From the NCBI RefSeq assembly GCF_022711995.1, contig NZ_JALAHI010000049.1, positions 1 to 64,000 of the forward strand: a DNA stretch of 64,000 nt, in the 5' to 3' direction. How positions within the stretch are numbered: the first letter of the stretch is position 1; every line of letters starts with the position of its first letter. Below the pieces are notes generated by a model. It did not search any database. It was not told the DNA's origin and saw only the letters and a list, made by a program, of their open reading frames with translations. This DNA is from Enterococcus sp. (GTDB taxonomy: Bacteria; Bacillota; Bacilli; Lactobacillales; Enterococcaceae). Below, in pieces: positions 15,617 to 23,972 of the stretch. The position numbers and the translations under genes were made by a program.

Positions 15617-17035
15617 TTACTTACGTTTTTTCTTTTTCTTCTTTTGTTTTTTGACCATTCGGTTCATGGCCATTTTGCCTAGTTTTCCTTTAACACCGCC
15701 GCCAAACATTTGATCCATACCGGGAATATTCATATTTCCTTTGGACATTTGTTGCATCATTTTCCGAGACTCTTTGAATTGCTTGATCATGCGATTGACT
15801 TCGACCACGCTATTACCAGATCCCGCTGCGATCCGGCGACGACGACTTGGGTTCAACAAATCAGGATTTTCCCGTTCTGCTGGCGTCATGGAATAAACCA
15901 TGGCTTTTTGCCGCTCAATCTGTTTCGGATCGACTTTGACGTTTTCGATACCTGGCATTTGACTCATTCCCGGAATCATTTTTAAAAGATCCTCGATAGG
16001 GCCCATGCCCATCACTTGATCGATTTGCTCCACAAAATCGTTAAAGTCAAAGGAATTTTCCTTCATTTTTTGGGCTAATTCTTCTGCTTTTTTCTCGTCA
16101 TAATCTTGTTGCGCTTTTTCAATCAGCGTCAACATGTCCCCCATACCTAAAATACGGCTAGACATCCGATCCGGGTGAAAGACTTCTAAATCTGTCAGTT
16201 TTTCCCCAGTACCGGTAAATTTAATTGGTGCACCTGTCACTTGTCGAATCGAAAGCGCAGCACCACCACGAGTGTCCCCATCTAGTTTCGTAATAACGAC
16301 CCCAGTGATACCCAGCTGTTGATTGAAACTGTCGGCAACATTGACAGCGTCTTGTCCAGTCATCGCATCAACGACTAAGAGGATTTCATTTGGTTGTGCC
16401 AACTCTTTGATCTGCTTCAATTCATCCATCAATGTTTCATCGATGTGCAAGCGACCAGCAGTATCGATTAAGACATAATCATTTTTCTTTTCTCTTGCCA
16501 ATGCCATCCCTTGACGAACGATCTCAACAGGGCTGACATCGGTTCCCATATCAAAGACAGGAACATCTAATTGTTGGCCTAAAACTTTCAACTGATCGAT
16601 CGCAGCTGGACGATACACGTCTCCTGCGATCATCAAAGGCCGTGCATTTTCCGTTTTGATCAAATGATTGGCTAATTTCCCAGCGAATGTCGTTTTACCG
16701 GCCCCTTGTAGACCAGCCATCATAATGACCGTTGGGATTTTTGGTGATTTCTCAATACCGACCGTTTCAGAACCCAATGTTTTGGTTAGTTCTTCATCAA
16801 CGATCTTGACGATTTGTTGCGCGGGAGACAAGCTGTCTAAAACCTCGGCACCAACTGCCCGTTCCCGAACATTTTTGGTAAATTCCTTGACTACTTGTAA
16901 ATTAACGTCGGCTTCCAATAAAGCCAAACGAATTTCTCGCATCATTTCTTTTACATCTGCTTCAGAAACTTTTCCTTTCTTACGCAGTTTGCTCATCGCC
17001 TGCTGCAGGCGTTCTGTTAAACTTTCAAATGCCAT
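15617..17035 (-). CDS. ffh: Signal recognition particle protein Ffh (SRP54)
   Basis: Ffh binds the SRP RNA and signal sequences of nascent membrane and secreted proteins and delivers ribosomes to FtsY. The 472-aa length is normal. The N domain is followed by the GTPase: G1 GLQGAGKTTFAGKLA (about residue 108 on), DVYRPAAIDQL, DTAGRLHID, TKLDGDTRGGAAL. The methionine-rich M domain follows (MGPIEDLLKMIPGMSQMPG, SRKMMQQMSKGN, MDQMFGGG), ending in a Lys-rich tail. It is 15 bases downstream of ylxM, the conserved partner. Confidence 0.97.
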   Translation of the reverse strand: MAFESLTERLQQAMSKLRKKGKVSEADVKEMMREIRLALLEADVNLQVVKEFTKNVRERAVGAEVLDSLSPAQQIVKIVDEELTKTLGSETVGIEKSPKIPTVIMMAGLQGAGKTTFAGKLANHLIKTENARPLMIAGDVYRPAAIDQLKVLGQQLDVPVFDMGTDVSPVEIVRQGMALAREKKNDYVLIDTAGRLHIDETLMDELKQIKELAQPNEILLVVDAMTGQDAVNVADSFNQQLGITGVVITKLDGDTRGGAALSIRQVTGAPIKFTGTGEKLTDLEVFHPDRMSSRILGMGDMLTLIEKAQQDYDEKKAEELAQKMKENSFDFNDFVEQIDQVMGMGPIEDLLKMIPGMSQMPGIENVKVDPKQIERQKAMVYSMTPAERENPDLLNPSRRRRIAAGSGNSVVEVNRMIKQFKESRKMMQQMSKGNMNIPGMDQMFGGGVKGKLGKMAMNRMVKKQKKKKKKRK

Positions 17036-17050
17036 CTTTTTTTCATTCCT

Positions 17051-17389
17051 TTATTCTTCGATTTCTTGGATCTCTTCAATTAACGAGCGCAATGTCTCAT
17101 CTTTAGGGTAGTGCGTCTTGGTATATTCAGACAATTGTTCCAACAAGTCTTCTCGCATGATATAGTCCGAAAACATGTGTAGTTTTTTTTCATAGTCTTC
17201 AAGAATTTTTTCCGTACGCTTGATATTATCATACACTGCTTGACGACTCACGTGGTATTCTTCTGCAATCTCACCTAATGAGAAGTCATCTGCATAATAC
17301 AATTCCATATAATTCATCTGTTTTTCAGTCAACAGTGTGGAATAAAATTCAAACAACGCATTCATTCGATTGGTTTTTTCAATCTCCAT
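17051..17389 (-). CDS. ylxM: YlxM family DNA-binding protein (UPF0122), SRP operon
   Basis: YlxM is a small helix-turn-helix protein always found next to ffh; in streptococci it modulates SRP GTPase activity. Visible parts are [21 protein letters not shown] and the HTH region [33 protein letters not shown] 17389 is preferred: AGGAGG stands 7 bases upstream, while the ATG three bases earlier is very close. The N-terminus overlaps the end of the DUF523 gene by 11 bases, so the two are translationally coupled. Confidence 0.94.
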   Translation of the reverse strand: MEIEKTNRMNALFEFYSTLLTEKQMNYMELYYADDFSLGEIAEEYHVSRQAVYDNIKRTEKILEDYEKKLHMFSDYIMREDLLEQLSEYTKTHYPKDETLRSLIEEIQEIEE

Positions 17390-17852
17390 CATTTTCCTCC
17401 TGCTCAGCAAGCCATTCGACATCTGACAGCACAGTCATTCCTTGTTGCTGAAAATACGCACTGGCAACACCGACACCTTCTTTTTTGACTCCTGAAAAAT
17501 TGCCGTCGTATATGACGCGACTGCCGCAAGAAGGACTTTTTTCTTTTAAAATCAACTGCGTGACTCCAAGCTCTCGTAACTTTTGATAGGCTAGCTTCGC
17601 TCCAGCCATAAACTGTTCGGAAACATCTTCTCCAGTGGCAGTCATAACTTTAGCTTTTTGTGCCCAAACTGCATAACCATCCCCGCCAACAATTTCTGCT
17701 GGCTCACGAGGAATTGGCAATCCCCCAAGGACTTCCGGACAAACCATCACAGCTTGACCGGTTTGAACAAGTTGGACCAGTTGCGCAACCGCCTGATGCT
17801 GCCCATCATAACGGCATAAGACTCCGCCTAAACATGCACTGATTCCAATCAT
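17379..17852 (-). CDS. DUF523 family protein
   Basis: This 157-aa protein has the DUF523 layout: N-terminal [32 protein letters not shown] in the middle and [18 protein letters not shown]. The conserved Cys residues (LGG-x-x-C, VCPE and SPSCG) suggest metal or cluster binding; related proteins have been linked to 2-thiouracil desulfuration. The function here is not established. It is the first gene of the DUF523-ylxM-ffh transcript, divergent from the two-component operon. Confidence 0.88.
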   Translation of the reverse strand: MIGISACLGGVLCRYDGQHQAVAQLVQLVQTGQAVMVCPEVLGGLPIPREPAEIVGGDGYAVWAQKAKVMTATGEDVSEQFMAGAKLAYQKLRELGVTQLILKEKSPSCGSRVIYDGNFSGVKKEGVGVASAYFQQQGMTVLSDVEWLAEQEENDGD

Positions 17853-17994
17853 CCCATACCCTCAGCTTTCTTATCAAATCGTCCTTTATTATAGCATTTA
17901 TTTGTGGCTGACAATAGTACCAATTCTTTATTCATGCTAAAATATAGTAGAACAACCTAAAATGATTGTTCCTTTGTGAAGGAAGGAGTTCATG

Positions 17995-18702
17995 ATGAAA
18001 AAAATTCTCGTGGTAGATGACGAACCATCTATCGTTACTTTACTTACATTCAATTTAGAAAAAGAAGGATACCAAGTTGTTTCGGCGGTCGACGGTAAAA
18101 TGGGGTTTGACCTGGCACTATCTGAAGATTTTGACTTCATTATCTTAGATGTGATGCTGCCGCAAATGGATGGTATCGAAATCACCAAGAAACTACGACA
18201 AGAAAAGGTTGAAACCCCTATTTTAGTTTTGACGGCAAAAGATGATCCTATCGATCGAATTTTGGGACTTGAAATCGGTGCGGATGATTATTTGACTAAA
18301 CCCTTTAGTCCTAGAGAAGTGCTTGCTCGGATGAAAGCAATTTTTAGACGGTTGGAACCACGAGGCACGAGTGATCTTTCGGATCAGCCAGCAGAAATGT
18401 TGCAAATTGGCGATATTTTAGCTGACTTAACCAACTATCAAGTCAGTGTCAAAGGGGAAAAGATTTTTCTGACACCAAAAGAGTTTGAACTGCTCGTCTA
18501 CTTTATGAAACGCAAAGGCCGTGTGATCGATCGCGATACCCTTCTGAACCGCATTTGGAATTTTGACTTTGATGGTCAAAGTCGGATCGTTGATGTGCAT
18601 ATCAGTCATTTACGCGAAAAATTGGAGCGTGATCCGAAACATCCGGAGTACTTAGTGACGGTTCGGGGATTTGGTTATAAATTTCAGGAACCTCAGGCAT
18701 GA
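17995..18702 (+). CDS. phoP: Response regulator, PhoB/PhoP (OmpR) type
   Basis: This 235-aa transcription factor has a receiver domain with VVDDEPSI and the phosphoacceptor Asp52 in IILDVMLPQMDG, then LVLTAKD and DYLTKPFSPREVLAR (Lys). The C-terminal OmpR winged helix runs from about residue 135 (LTPKEFELLVYFMKRKG, VDVHISHLREKLE). ATG 17995 is chosen with AAGGAG 6 bases upstream; an ATG at 17992 is also possible. It overlaps the kinase gene by 4 bases. Similarity to PhoP/PhoB and a Pho box before nearby pstS (23554-23592) suggest phosphate control; this is inference. Confidence 0.88.
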   Translation: MKKILVVDDEPSIVTLLTFNLEKEGYQVVSAVDGKMGFDLALSEDFDFIILDVMLPQMDGIEITKKLRQEKVETPILVLTAKDDPIDRILGLEIGADDYLTKPFSPREVLARMKAIFRRLEPRGTSDLSDQPAEMLQIGDILADLTNYQVSVKGEKIFLTPKEFELLVYFMKRKGRVIDRDTLLNRIWNFDFDGQSRIVDVHISHLREKLERDPKHPEYLVTVRGFGYKFQEPQA

Positions 18703-20441
18703 AACGTTTTGGCTATGGACTTTGGAGTCTGCTATTAGCCCTGCTCTTCATCATTTGCTGGCAGTTTCTCAGCAGTTTCTACCACCAGCAAGTGATCGCC
18801 CAGCAAGTAGACTTCCTCGAAGAAAAAGCGACGATCTTTTTGAATCTGTCTGATAATCAATCAGCAACATTACAACAATTTGCGAATTCGTATGTACAAG
18901 ATAGTTCCAGTCGTATCACTTTGTTAGATAAAGAAGGACGGATCGTCTATGATACCTATGACTCCTCCTTGCAAGAAAGTCGAGCAAACCGGCCGGAAGT
19001 ACAGGCTGTTTTAAAAGGCAGTAATCTAGGCCAGTCTATACGGAAAAGCGCTACTCTTCATGAAGAACTGCTCTATGTTGCAATTCCTGTCAAAGAAGAT
19101 GGCAATTTGCAGCAGATTTTGCGGATCGCTGAACCTACCGCGCCTTTTTTTGCCAAAAGCCAAACCATTCAACGCTCGATCTTTTTGGTTTATCTTCTGT
19201 TTTGTTTATTTGTCAGTTTGCTGACGTTTCATGCGTTGCGTCAAAGAAATCGTCCTGTGCAGACTATTTTACCTGTTCTAAAAAAAATGATCTCTTCACC
19301 TGAGCAACAGGCGATCATTATGCAAGAAACCCCTGAACACGATGACCTATACCAAACGATCAACCAATTGAGCGAACAAATGAGTCAAACGTATCAAGCC
19401 TATGCTGCTTCCGAACAACAATTATACGGTCTGCTCAATGAACTGATGATTGGCGTTTTCATCATTGATCAAGAAGATCGGTTGTTATTGTTGAATCCTA
19501 CCATGCAAGAACAATTAGGAATCGAAACGTTGCCTCAGCTGCCTCAACCCTTTACTGAGGTCATTCATGACACACAATTGATCCAACTTATCTATCATAT
19601 GAACGAACAAATTCCTGCTCTACACGAGGAAATCACATTAAGTGATGACCATCCACGAGTCCTTGATCTGACTTTGCGTTTATTTAATGAAAATGAATTA
19701 CTGGGCATCTCCTATGACCTGACTCGAGTCCGACAATTAGAAAAAATGCAAAAGGATTTCGTCGGGAATGTTTCTCATGAATTGAAAACCCCAGTTACTT
19801 CTTTGATCGGCTTTACGGAAACGTTGCTGGATGGCGCTTTAGAAGATCGGGAAACATTGGTTTCCTTTCTTAACATCATTCAAAAAGATGCCTATCGGTT
19901 AGAGAATTTGATCCAAGAAATCATTCTCTTATCCAAAGACAGTCACTCATTTGATTATACTGCGCAAGAAATCGAGCTCCGGGTATTGATTGAGCAGATC
20001 ATCCGCTCCTACGAGCCAATCGCACAAGAAAAACAGTTGAACTTTACTATCAGTGGTCCTGAAGATTTGGTTTTCATCTCAAAAAGAGAGTTATTGCAGC
20101 CCATCTTAAAAAATCTGATCGAAAATGCGGTCAATTATTCCAAATCACAAGGTACCATTCAGATTGATTATTCTTATCGTGCCAATCAATTGCAGCTCTC
20201 CGTTCGTGACCAAGGCATCGGCATTGATCGAGAAGATCAAGCCCGTATCTTTGAACGTTTTTATCGAGTGGATAAAGCCCGTACGCGCAATTCAGGAGGC
20301 ACCGGCTTAGGACTAGCCATCGTTAAAGATTATACAAAACTGTTAGGCGGCACTATCACAGTCGACAGTTTTCCAGGGGCTGGCTCAACATTTACGATCA
20401 CACTTCCTCTTGAAACAAAAAAAAGTTCAGGACCCGCGTAA
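18699..20441 (+). CDS. phoR: Sensor histidine kinase, PhoR type
   Basis: This 580-aa membrane kinase should phosphorylate the preceding regulator. It has a first helix (residues about 7-28), an extracytoplasmic domain of about 130 residues (SRITLLDKEGRIVYDT), a second helix (about 161-180), a PAS-like domain (LLNELMIGVFIIDQEDRLLLLNP), then HisKA with His360 in VGNVSHELKTPVTS, and an ATPase with N box LKNLIENAVNYS, G1 DQGIGID and G2 GGTGLGLAIVK. The ATGA overlap with the regulator gene couples them. The phosphate signal is inferred from PhoR-like architecture. Confidence 0.88.
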   Translation: MKRFGYGLWSLLLALLFIICWQFLSSFYHQQVIAQQVDFLEEKATIFLNLSDNQSATLQQFANSYVQDSSSRITLLDKEGRIVYDTYDSSLQESRANRPEVQAVLKGSNLGQSIRKSATLHEELLYVAIPVKEDGNLQQILRIAEPTAPFFAKSQTIQRSIFLVYLLFCLFVSLLTFHALRQRNRPVQTILPVLKKMISSPEQQAIIMQETPEHDDLYQTINQLSEQMSQTYQAYAASEQQLYGLLNELMIGVFIIDQEDRLLLLNPTMQEQLGIETLPQLPQPFTEVIHDTQLIQLIYHMNEQIPALHEEITLSDDHPRVLDLTLRLFNENELLGISYDLTRVRQLEKMQKDFVGNVSHELKTPVTSLIGFTETLLDGALEDRETLVSFLNIIQKDAYRLENLIQEIILLSKDSHSFDYTAQEIELRVLIEQIIRSYEPIAQEKQLNFTISGPEDLVFISKRELLQPILKNLIENAVNYSKSQGTIQIDYSYRANQLQLSVRDQGIGIDREDQARIFERFYRVDKARTRNSGGTGLGLAIVKDYTKLLGGTITVDSFPGAGSTFTITLPLETKKSSGPA

Positions 20442-20466
20442 TCTATACGCAAGTCCTGAGCTTTTT
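20424..20466. terminator. Bidirectional terminator between phoR-like kinase and the GH25 gene
   Basis: GTTCAGGAC (20425-20433) pairs with GTCCTGAGC (20453-20461), with CGCG/ACGC-type inner pairing, and CTTTTT follows on the plus strand. The hairpin overlaps both stop codons and has A-runs on the other side, so it can serve both convergent genes. Confidence 0.75.
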
Positions 20467-22456
20467 AGTTTACTTGGCGAGTAGCAGATTGATTGATGTA
20501 ACCTTGCCAGACACCTTTTTTGTCGTAGATAGATAAGTAGCTACTCCCATTAAAGTGACGATAGATATATCTTGCTTCGTATGTTTCTTTTTTCATTGCA
20601 TCTGTTACAGTGTTTTTCTTTTTCCAGCTAAAGTTTTGCCATAAAGGATAATTTTGCGTAAACTTTATCTTCTTATGATAACTTTGTGTGCTTCCCGCCG
20701 CATTACTCGCAACTTTCATTCCATTTGCATTGATGTAACCAACCCAATTATCTTTATTGTCATACAGCGAAAAATAAACGCTGCCGTTTAAATGCTCATA
20801 GCGGTACTTAATTTTTAATGTCTGATGCAAATACTTACTGCTAGGTGCGCGTAATTTCCAAGAAAAATTTTGCCATATAGAGTAATTTGCACTAGTAATG
20901 GTTGCATACCGTCCATCACTAATTGCTGGCCCTTGATCTCCTTCTGCACTAAGTTTTGAAGATTCGATATAGCCGATCCATTTTCCCTTGAGATCATAGA
21001 CTGAATCATATACAACACCATTAAAATGATGATATTTTCCCGTAACTTTATAAGTATTCTTCAACATAGCAGCTGTTACTGGTGCGGTTGAATTAAAAGT
21101 AAAGTTACGATAGACAGTTCCAGTTGCTTGAAATTTCACATACTTCTGTTTTGACTGCCAAGCACCTTGTGCACCATCGACTGTTTTTGTACCTGTTGAA
21201 TTGAGATAGCCAATCCATACGCCTGACTGATCGTATAAAGAATAATACGTACTACCGTTACTATGTTCGTAACGATATCTTATTTGAAAAGTTTGACCTA
21301 AATAATCTTTTGAATTTCCTTTTTTCTTCCAAGAAAAATTTTGCCAAAGCGAATAATTGTCTTTCGTGATCGTGGCATACCGATTATCTTTGATTGCACT
21401 TCCTTGACCTTGACCAATAAAATACCGTTTGTAATCAGAAGACATATCAAATGTTCCACTAAACTCTGGGAAATACAAATTATCCGACCATTGCCAAGCG
21501 CTATATTCCGTGAATTTTTGATCTGTAGGAACATAAGGATAGTTTGCGATCCAAACATTGCTGTAACCAAGTGCTGCAGGATCAATCGCTTTTTCTGTGA
21601 CCCAGCGAACACCTGTATAATGATGTGTATTACTATAACCTAGCTCTTTGATTCGATTAACAAACACTTTTGAAAGCTTCGTATGGTCTGCTTTCCCTAT
21701 TATTTGGTTATCCTCGATATCATTAACCATTAATGCTGAGATCGGCAGCTTTAATTCTTTGGCATACTTAACAAAATACTCGGCCTCGGCCTTGGCTTGT
21801 GCTTCGGTTGTGAACCAACTGTAATGATAAGCATGAACGACTAAACCAGCTGCTTGCGCATTTGCAATTTGAGAAGCAGCTAATGGATTGCGATACGAAG
21901 TGGCTTCTGTCAATTTCACAACGACGGAAGTGATCCCGTAGCTTTTCATAATTTTGTATTGATCCACACTAATGATGCCATTGTGAGAAGAAACATCAAT
22001 AAAATCTTGACTAGGCGTGGAAGGATCTCCTGCTTTGATACGAGCAACACTTACGGAACGAGTGGAACGCTGAAGACTGCCTACCTGTTCTTTCAAATCA
22101 GATCGGTTACGCTCTGAGGGATCAATTCCAATTTGAACATCATAAATTTTTTCTGGTTCTTCTTGACGTTCTTCTTTGGATTCTTCGGAAATTTGTACTT
22201 CTTCTGAGCTTTCTTGACTGCTTGCTTCTAAACTAGAACTTGAAGACAGTTCTGAATCAGATTGTTCTAGTGAACTGGACTGTACGATTGAGCTATCAAG
22301 TATTGAGCTACTTGAATAGCTCGTTTCTTCCTTCTTATCAGTAGTGAGTGGTTGCTTGTTACTTTCAGTTTCTGTCCCCAAAACAGTTCCTGTTCCTAAA
22401 GCTAGAACTGTTAAAAATGTAGACACAGATACCAAAAAATTTGTCTTTTTTGACAT
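20465..22456 (-). CDS. Secreted GH25 muramidase with four C-terminal cell-surface repeats
   Basis: This 663-aa protein likely cuts the N-acetylmuramic acid bond of peptidoglycan. Residues 1-28 are a signal peptide. Residues about 45-105 are a Ser/Glu linker. Residues 150-345 are a glycosyl hydrolase family 25 domain with the expected acidic set: Asp153 (FIDVSSHNG), Asp246 and Glu248 (NDIED) and Asp337 (GTFDMSS). Residues 358-660 hold four repeats of about 75 residues, each with WQNFSW (or RNFTF), an RYEH/YHHFNG segment, SLYD and W-x-GYI, probably GW/SH3-like wall-binding modules. It has no sorting signal, so it is retained by the repeats. It lies between phoR-like and pstS genes. Confidence 0.92.
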   Translation of the reverse strand: MSKKTNFLVSVSTFLTVLALGTGTVLGTETESNKQPLTTDKKEETSYSSSSILDSSIVQSSSLEQSDSELSSSSSLEASSQESSEEVQISEESKEERQEEPEKIYDVQIGIDPSERNRSDLKEQVGSLQRSTRSVSVARIKAGDPSTPSQDFIDVSSHNGIISVDQYKIMKSYGITSVVVKLTEATSYRNPLAASQIANAQAAGLVVHAYHYSWFTTEAQAKAEAEYFVKYAKELKLPISALMVNDIEDNQIIGKADHTKLSKVFVNRIKELGYSNTHHYTGVRWVTEKAIDPAALGYSNVWIANYPYVPTDQKFTEYSAWQWSDNLYFPEFSGTFDMSSDYKRYFIGQGQGSAIKDNRYATITKDNYSLWQNFSWKKKGNSKDYLGQTFQIRYRYEHSNGSTYYSLYDQSGVWIGYLNSTGTKTVDGAQGAWQSKQKYVKFQATGTVYRNFTFNSTAPVTAAMLKNTYKVTGKYHHFNGVVYDSVYDLKGKWIGYIESSKLSAEGDQGPAISDGRYATITSANYSIWQNFSWKLRAPSSKYLHQTLKIKYRYEHLNGSVYFSLYDNKDNWVGYINANGMKVASNAAGSTQSYHKKIKFTQNYPLWQNFSWKKKNTVTDAMKKETYEARYIYRHFNGSSYLSIYDKKGVWQGYINQSATRQVN

Positions 22457-22516
22457 TTTTTTCCCCTTTCAATCTTACTCCTTTTCATTTTATAGTAAAA
22501 AAACAGAAAAATACAG

Positions 22517-22548
22517 AAAAAAAAGGGTAATCATCTACCCTTTTTTTT
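22517..22548 (-). terminator. Terminator after pstS
   Basis: AAAAAAAAGGGTA (22517-22529) pairs with TACCCTTTTTTTT (22536-22548) over a six-base loop. It ends pstS on the minus strand and works symmetrically. Confidence 0.85.
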
Positions 22549-22577
22549 GCTATTCGCTTTTGAATTTCGATCTCAGC

Positions 22578-23489
22578 TTACTTTGTATTCGTAACTTCGC
22601 CTTCCACACTGCGTTCAACTTTCATATCTGTAATTGGTAAGTAACCCAATTCTTTCACGACACCTTGTTGGATATCATCACTTAAAATGTAATCAAGGAA
22701 TTTTTTGACATTTGCATCTGGCTCACCATTGGTATACATATGTTCATAAGACCAGATTTTCCAGTCATTTGTGGCAATGTTTTCTGGAGTTGCTTCGACA
22801 CCATCAATCGTTAATGCTTGTAATGAATCATCAAGATAAGAAAGAGCGAGATAGCTAATGGCTCCTGGTGTTTCTGCGACAATTTTACGTACGGTACCAG
22901 AAGAGTCTTGTTCTTGGGTTTGAATCGTTTCTGCCCCATCAAGTCCCCATTTTTCAAAAGTTGCCCGTGTACCACTTCCAGAAGCGCGGTTGATTACCGC
23001 GATTTCTTGGTCTTTTCCACCTAGTTCAGACCAATTTTTGATTTTACCAGTGAAGATACCAATCAAGTCCTGTTTGCTGATATCTTTAACACCAACCTCT
23101 TTATTGACTACCGGTGCCATTCCGACAACGGCGACTTTATGGTCTACCAGTTTACTGGCATCTACCCCATCTTTTTCTTCAGCAAAAACGTCAGAATTAC
23201 CGATCGTTACAGCACCAGATTCTACTTGACTCAATCCTGTGCCACTACCGCCACCTTGAACCGTAATCATATAGTTTGAATTTTCGGATGTAAAGCTTTC
23301 TTGTGCAGCTTGAACTAATGGTTGCAGTGCAGTTGATCCAACAGCCAAAATTTCTACATTTCCTGATGCTGCCCCTGAAGCACTTGATTCATTTGATGCT
23401 TGACCGCTATCAGCAGATTTGGATCCGCTGTTGCCGCAGCCAGCTAGTAATAGTCCTGTTGCTAAGATTAAAAAGCCCAATTTTTTCAT
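22578..23489 (-). CDS. pstS: Phosphate ABC transporter substrate-binding lipoprotein PstS
   Basis: PstS captures phosphate outside the cell for the PstCAB transporter. The 303-aa protein has a lipoprotein signal peptide with lipobox LLAGC (Cys18) and the binding residues of the family: GSTALQPL at residues about 52-59, GGGSGTGLSQV, IGNSDVFAEE, and NRASGSGTRATFEKW. No pstC, pstA or pstB follows; a terminator lies directly after, so the permease genes must be elsewhere. A four-copy Pho box precedes it, indicating control by a PhoP-type regulator. Confidence 0.94.
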   Translation of the reverse strand: MKKLGFLILATGLLLAGCGNSGSKSADSGQASNESSASGAASGNVEILAVGSTALQPLVQAAQESFTSENSNYMITVQGGGSGTGLSQVESGAVTIGNSDVFAEEKDGVDASKLVDHKVAVVGMAPVVNKEVGVKDISKQDLIGIFTGKIKNWSELGGKDQEIAVINRASGSGTRATFEKWGLDGAETIQTQEQDSSGTVRKIVAETPGAISYLALSYLDDSLQALTIDGVEATPENIATNDWKIWSYEHMYTNGEPDANVKKFLDYILSDDIQQGVVKELGYLPITDMKVERSVEGEVTNTK

Positions 23490-23553
23490 TTGTTAAATCT
23501 CCTTTCGTTATATGCTTAGTTTATCAACTCCTTGTAAACCCATGATTGATTTA

Positions 23554-23592
23554 AAGTAAAGAATAGATAAAGCCATGTAAATCTTTGGTAAA
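23554..23592 (-). promoter_or_regulatory. Pho box upstream of pstS
   Basis: On the minus strand TTTACC, TTTACA, TTATCT and TTACTT occur with exactly five bases between successive hexamers (11-bp period), matching the Bacillus PhoP-binding pattern of TTAACA-like repeats. A TAAACT -10-like box follows near 23517-23522 without a good -35, as expected of an activated promoter. Confidence 0.75.
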
Positions 23593-23736
23593 CATCAACA
23601 CATTTTTAGTACGAGGTATTAATAATGTTTCCTTGAATGAATTTGCTTGTTCGCTTCCTTTCTTTAAAAAAGGAAGGATTTGTTTCAAGCTACTTCGCCT
23701 ACAATTGCTTCTAAGCGCAGTGCGGTAGAACTTGCA

Positions 23737-23935
23737 TGCCACTCTTCCAGGCTCAGTCGCTGTGATTCATTTTAAGGTTACTACACTCTCCTTGTTCGCT
23801 CCTGCTCATCATCTGCTCTACCACTCTTTGAGTGTCAGTCGCAGTGATTCATTTCAAGGTTACTATGCTCTCCTTGTTCGCTCCTGCTCATCATCTGCTC
23901 TGCCACTCTTTGAGTGTCAGTCGCAGTGATTCGCA
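23737..23935. repeat. 82-bp tandem repeat, about 2.4 copies
   Basis: Copies begin near 23738 and 23820, with a partial third from 23902; the common mark GTGATTC recurs at 23762, 23844 and 23926, exactly 82 bases apart. Copies two and three are nearly identical, the first more diverged. Each unit has a small hairpin CACTC-TTT-GAGTG (altered in copy one). No credible gene lies in it. It sits between the aminotransferase terminator and the Pho box. Confidence 0.88.
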
Positions 23936-23936
23936 G

Positions 23937-23966
23937 CAAAAGAGCGTCCTGTTTAGGGACGCTCTG
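23937..23966 (-). terminator. Terminator after the aminotransferase gene
   Basis: On the minus strand AGAGCGTCC pairs with GGACGCTCT over a seven-base loop and TTTGC follows. Confidence 0.7.
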
Positions 23967-23972
23967 GTTGGT

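Noticed and set aside
15400..15660. Open plus-strand frame between csbD-like gene and ffh
   Set aside because: No credible start codon or ribosome site; Gln/Lys-rich product; it runs into the antisense of the ffh Lys tail.
23732..23929. 65-codon plus-strand frame in the 82-bp repeats
   Set aside because: It merely reads the tandem repeat; an 82-bp period shifts the frame between copies and there is no ribosome site.
23737..23935. Possible CRISPR array
   Set aside because: The repeated unit is a continuous 82-bp tandem copy without alternating short repeats and unique spacers, and no cas genes are near.
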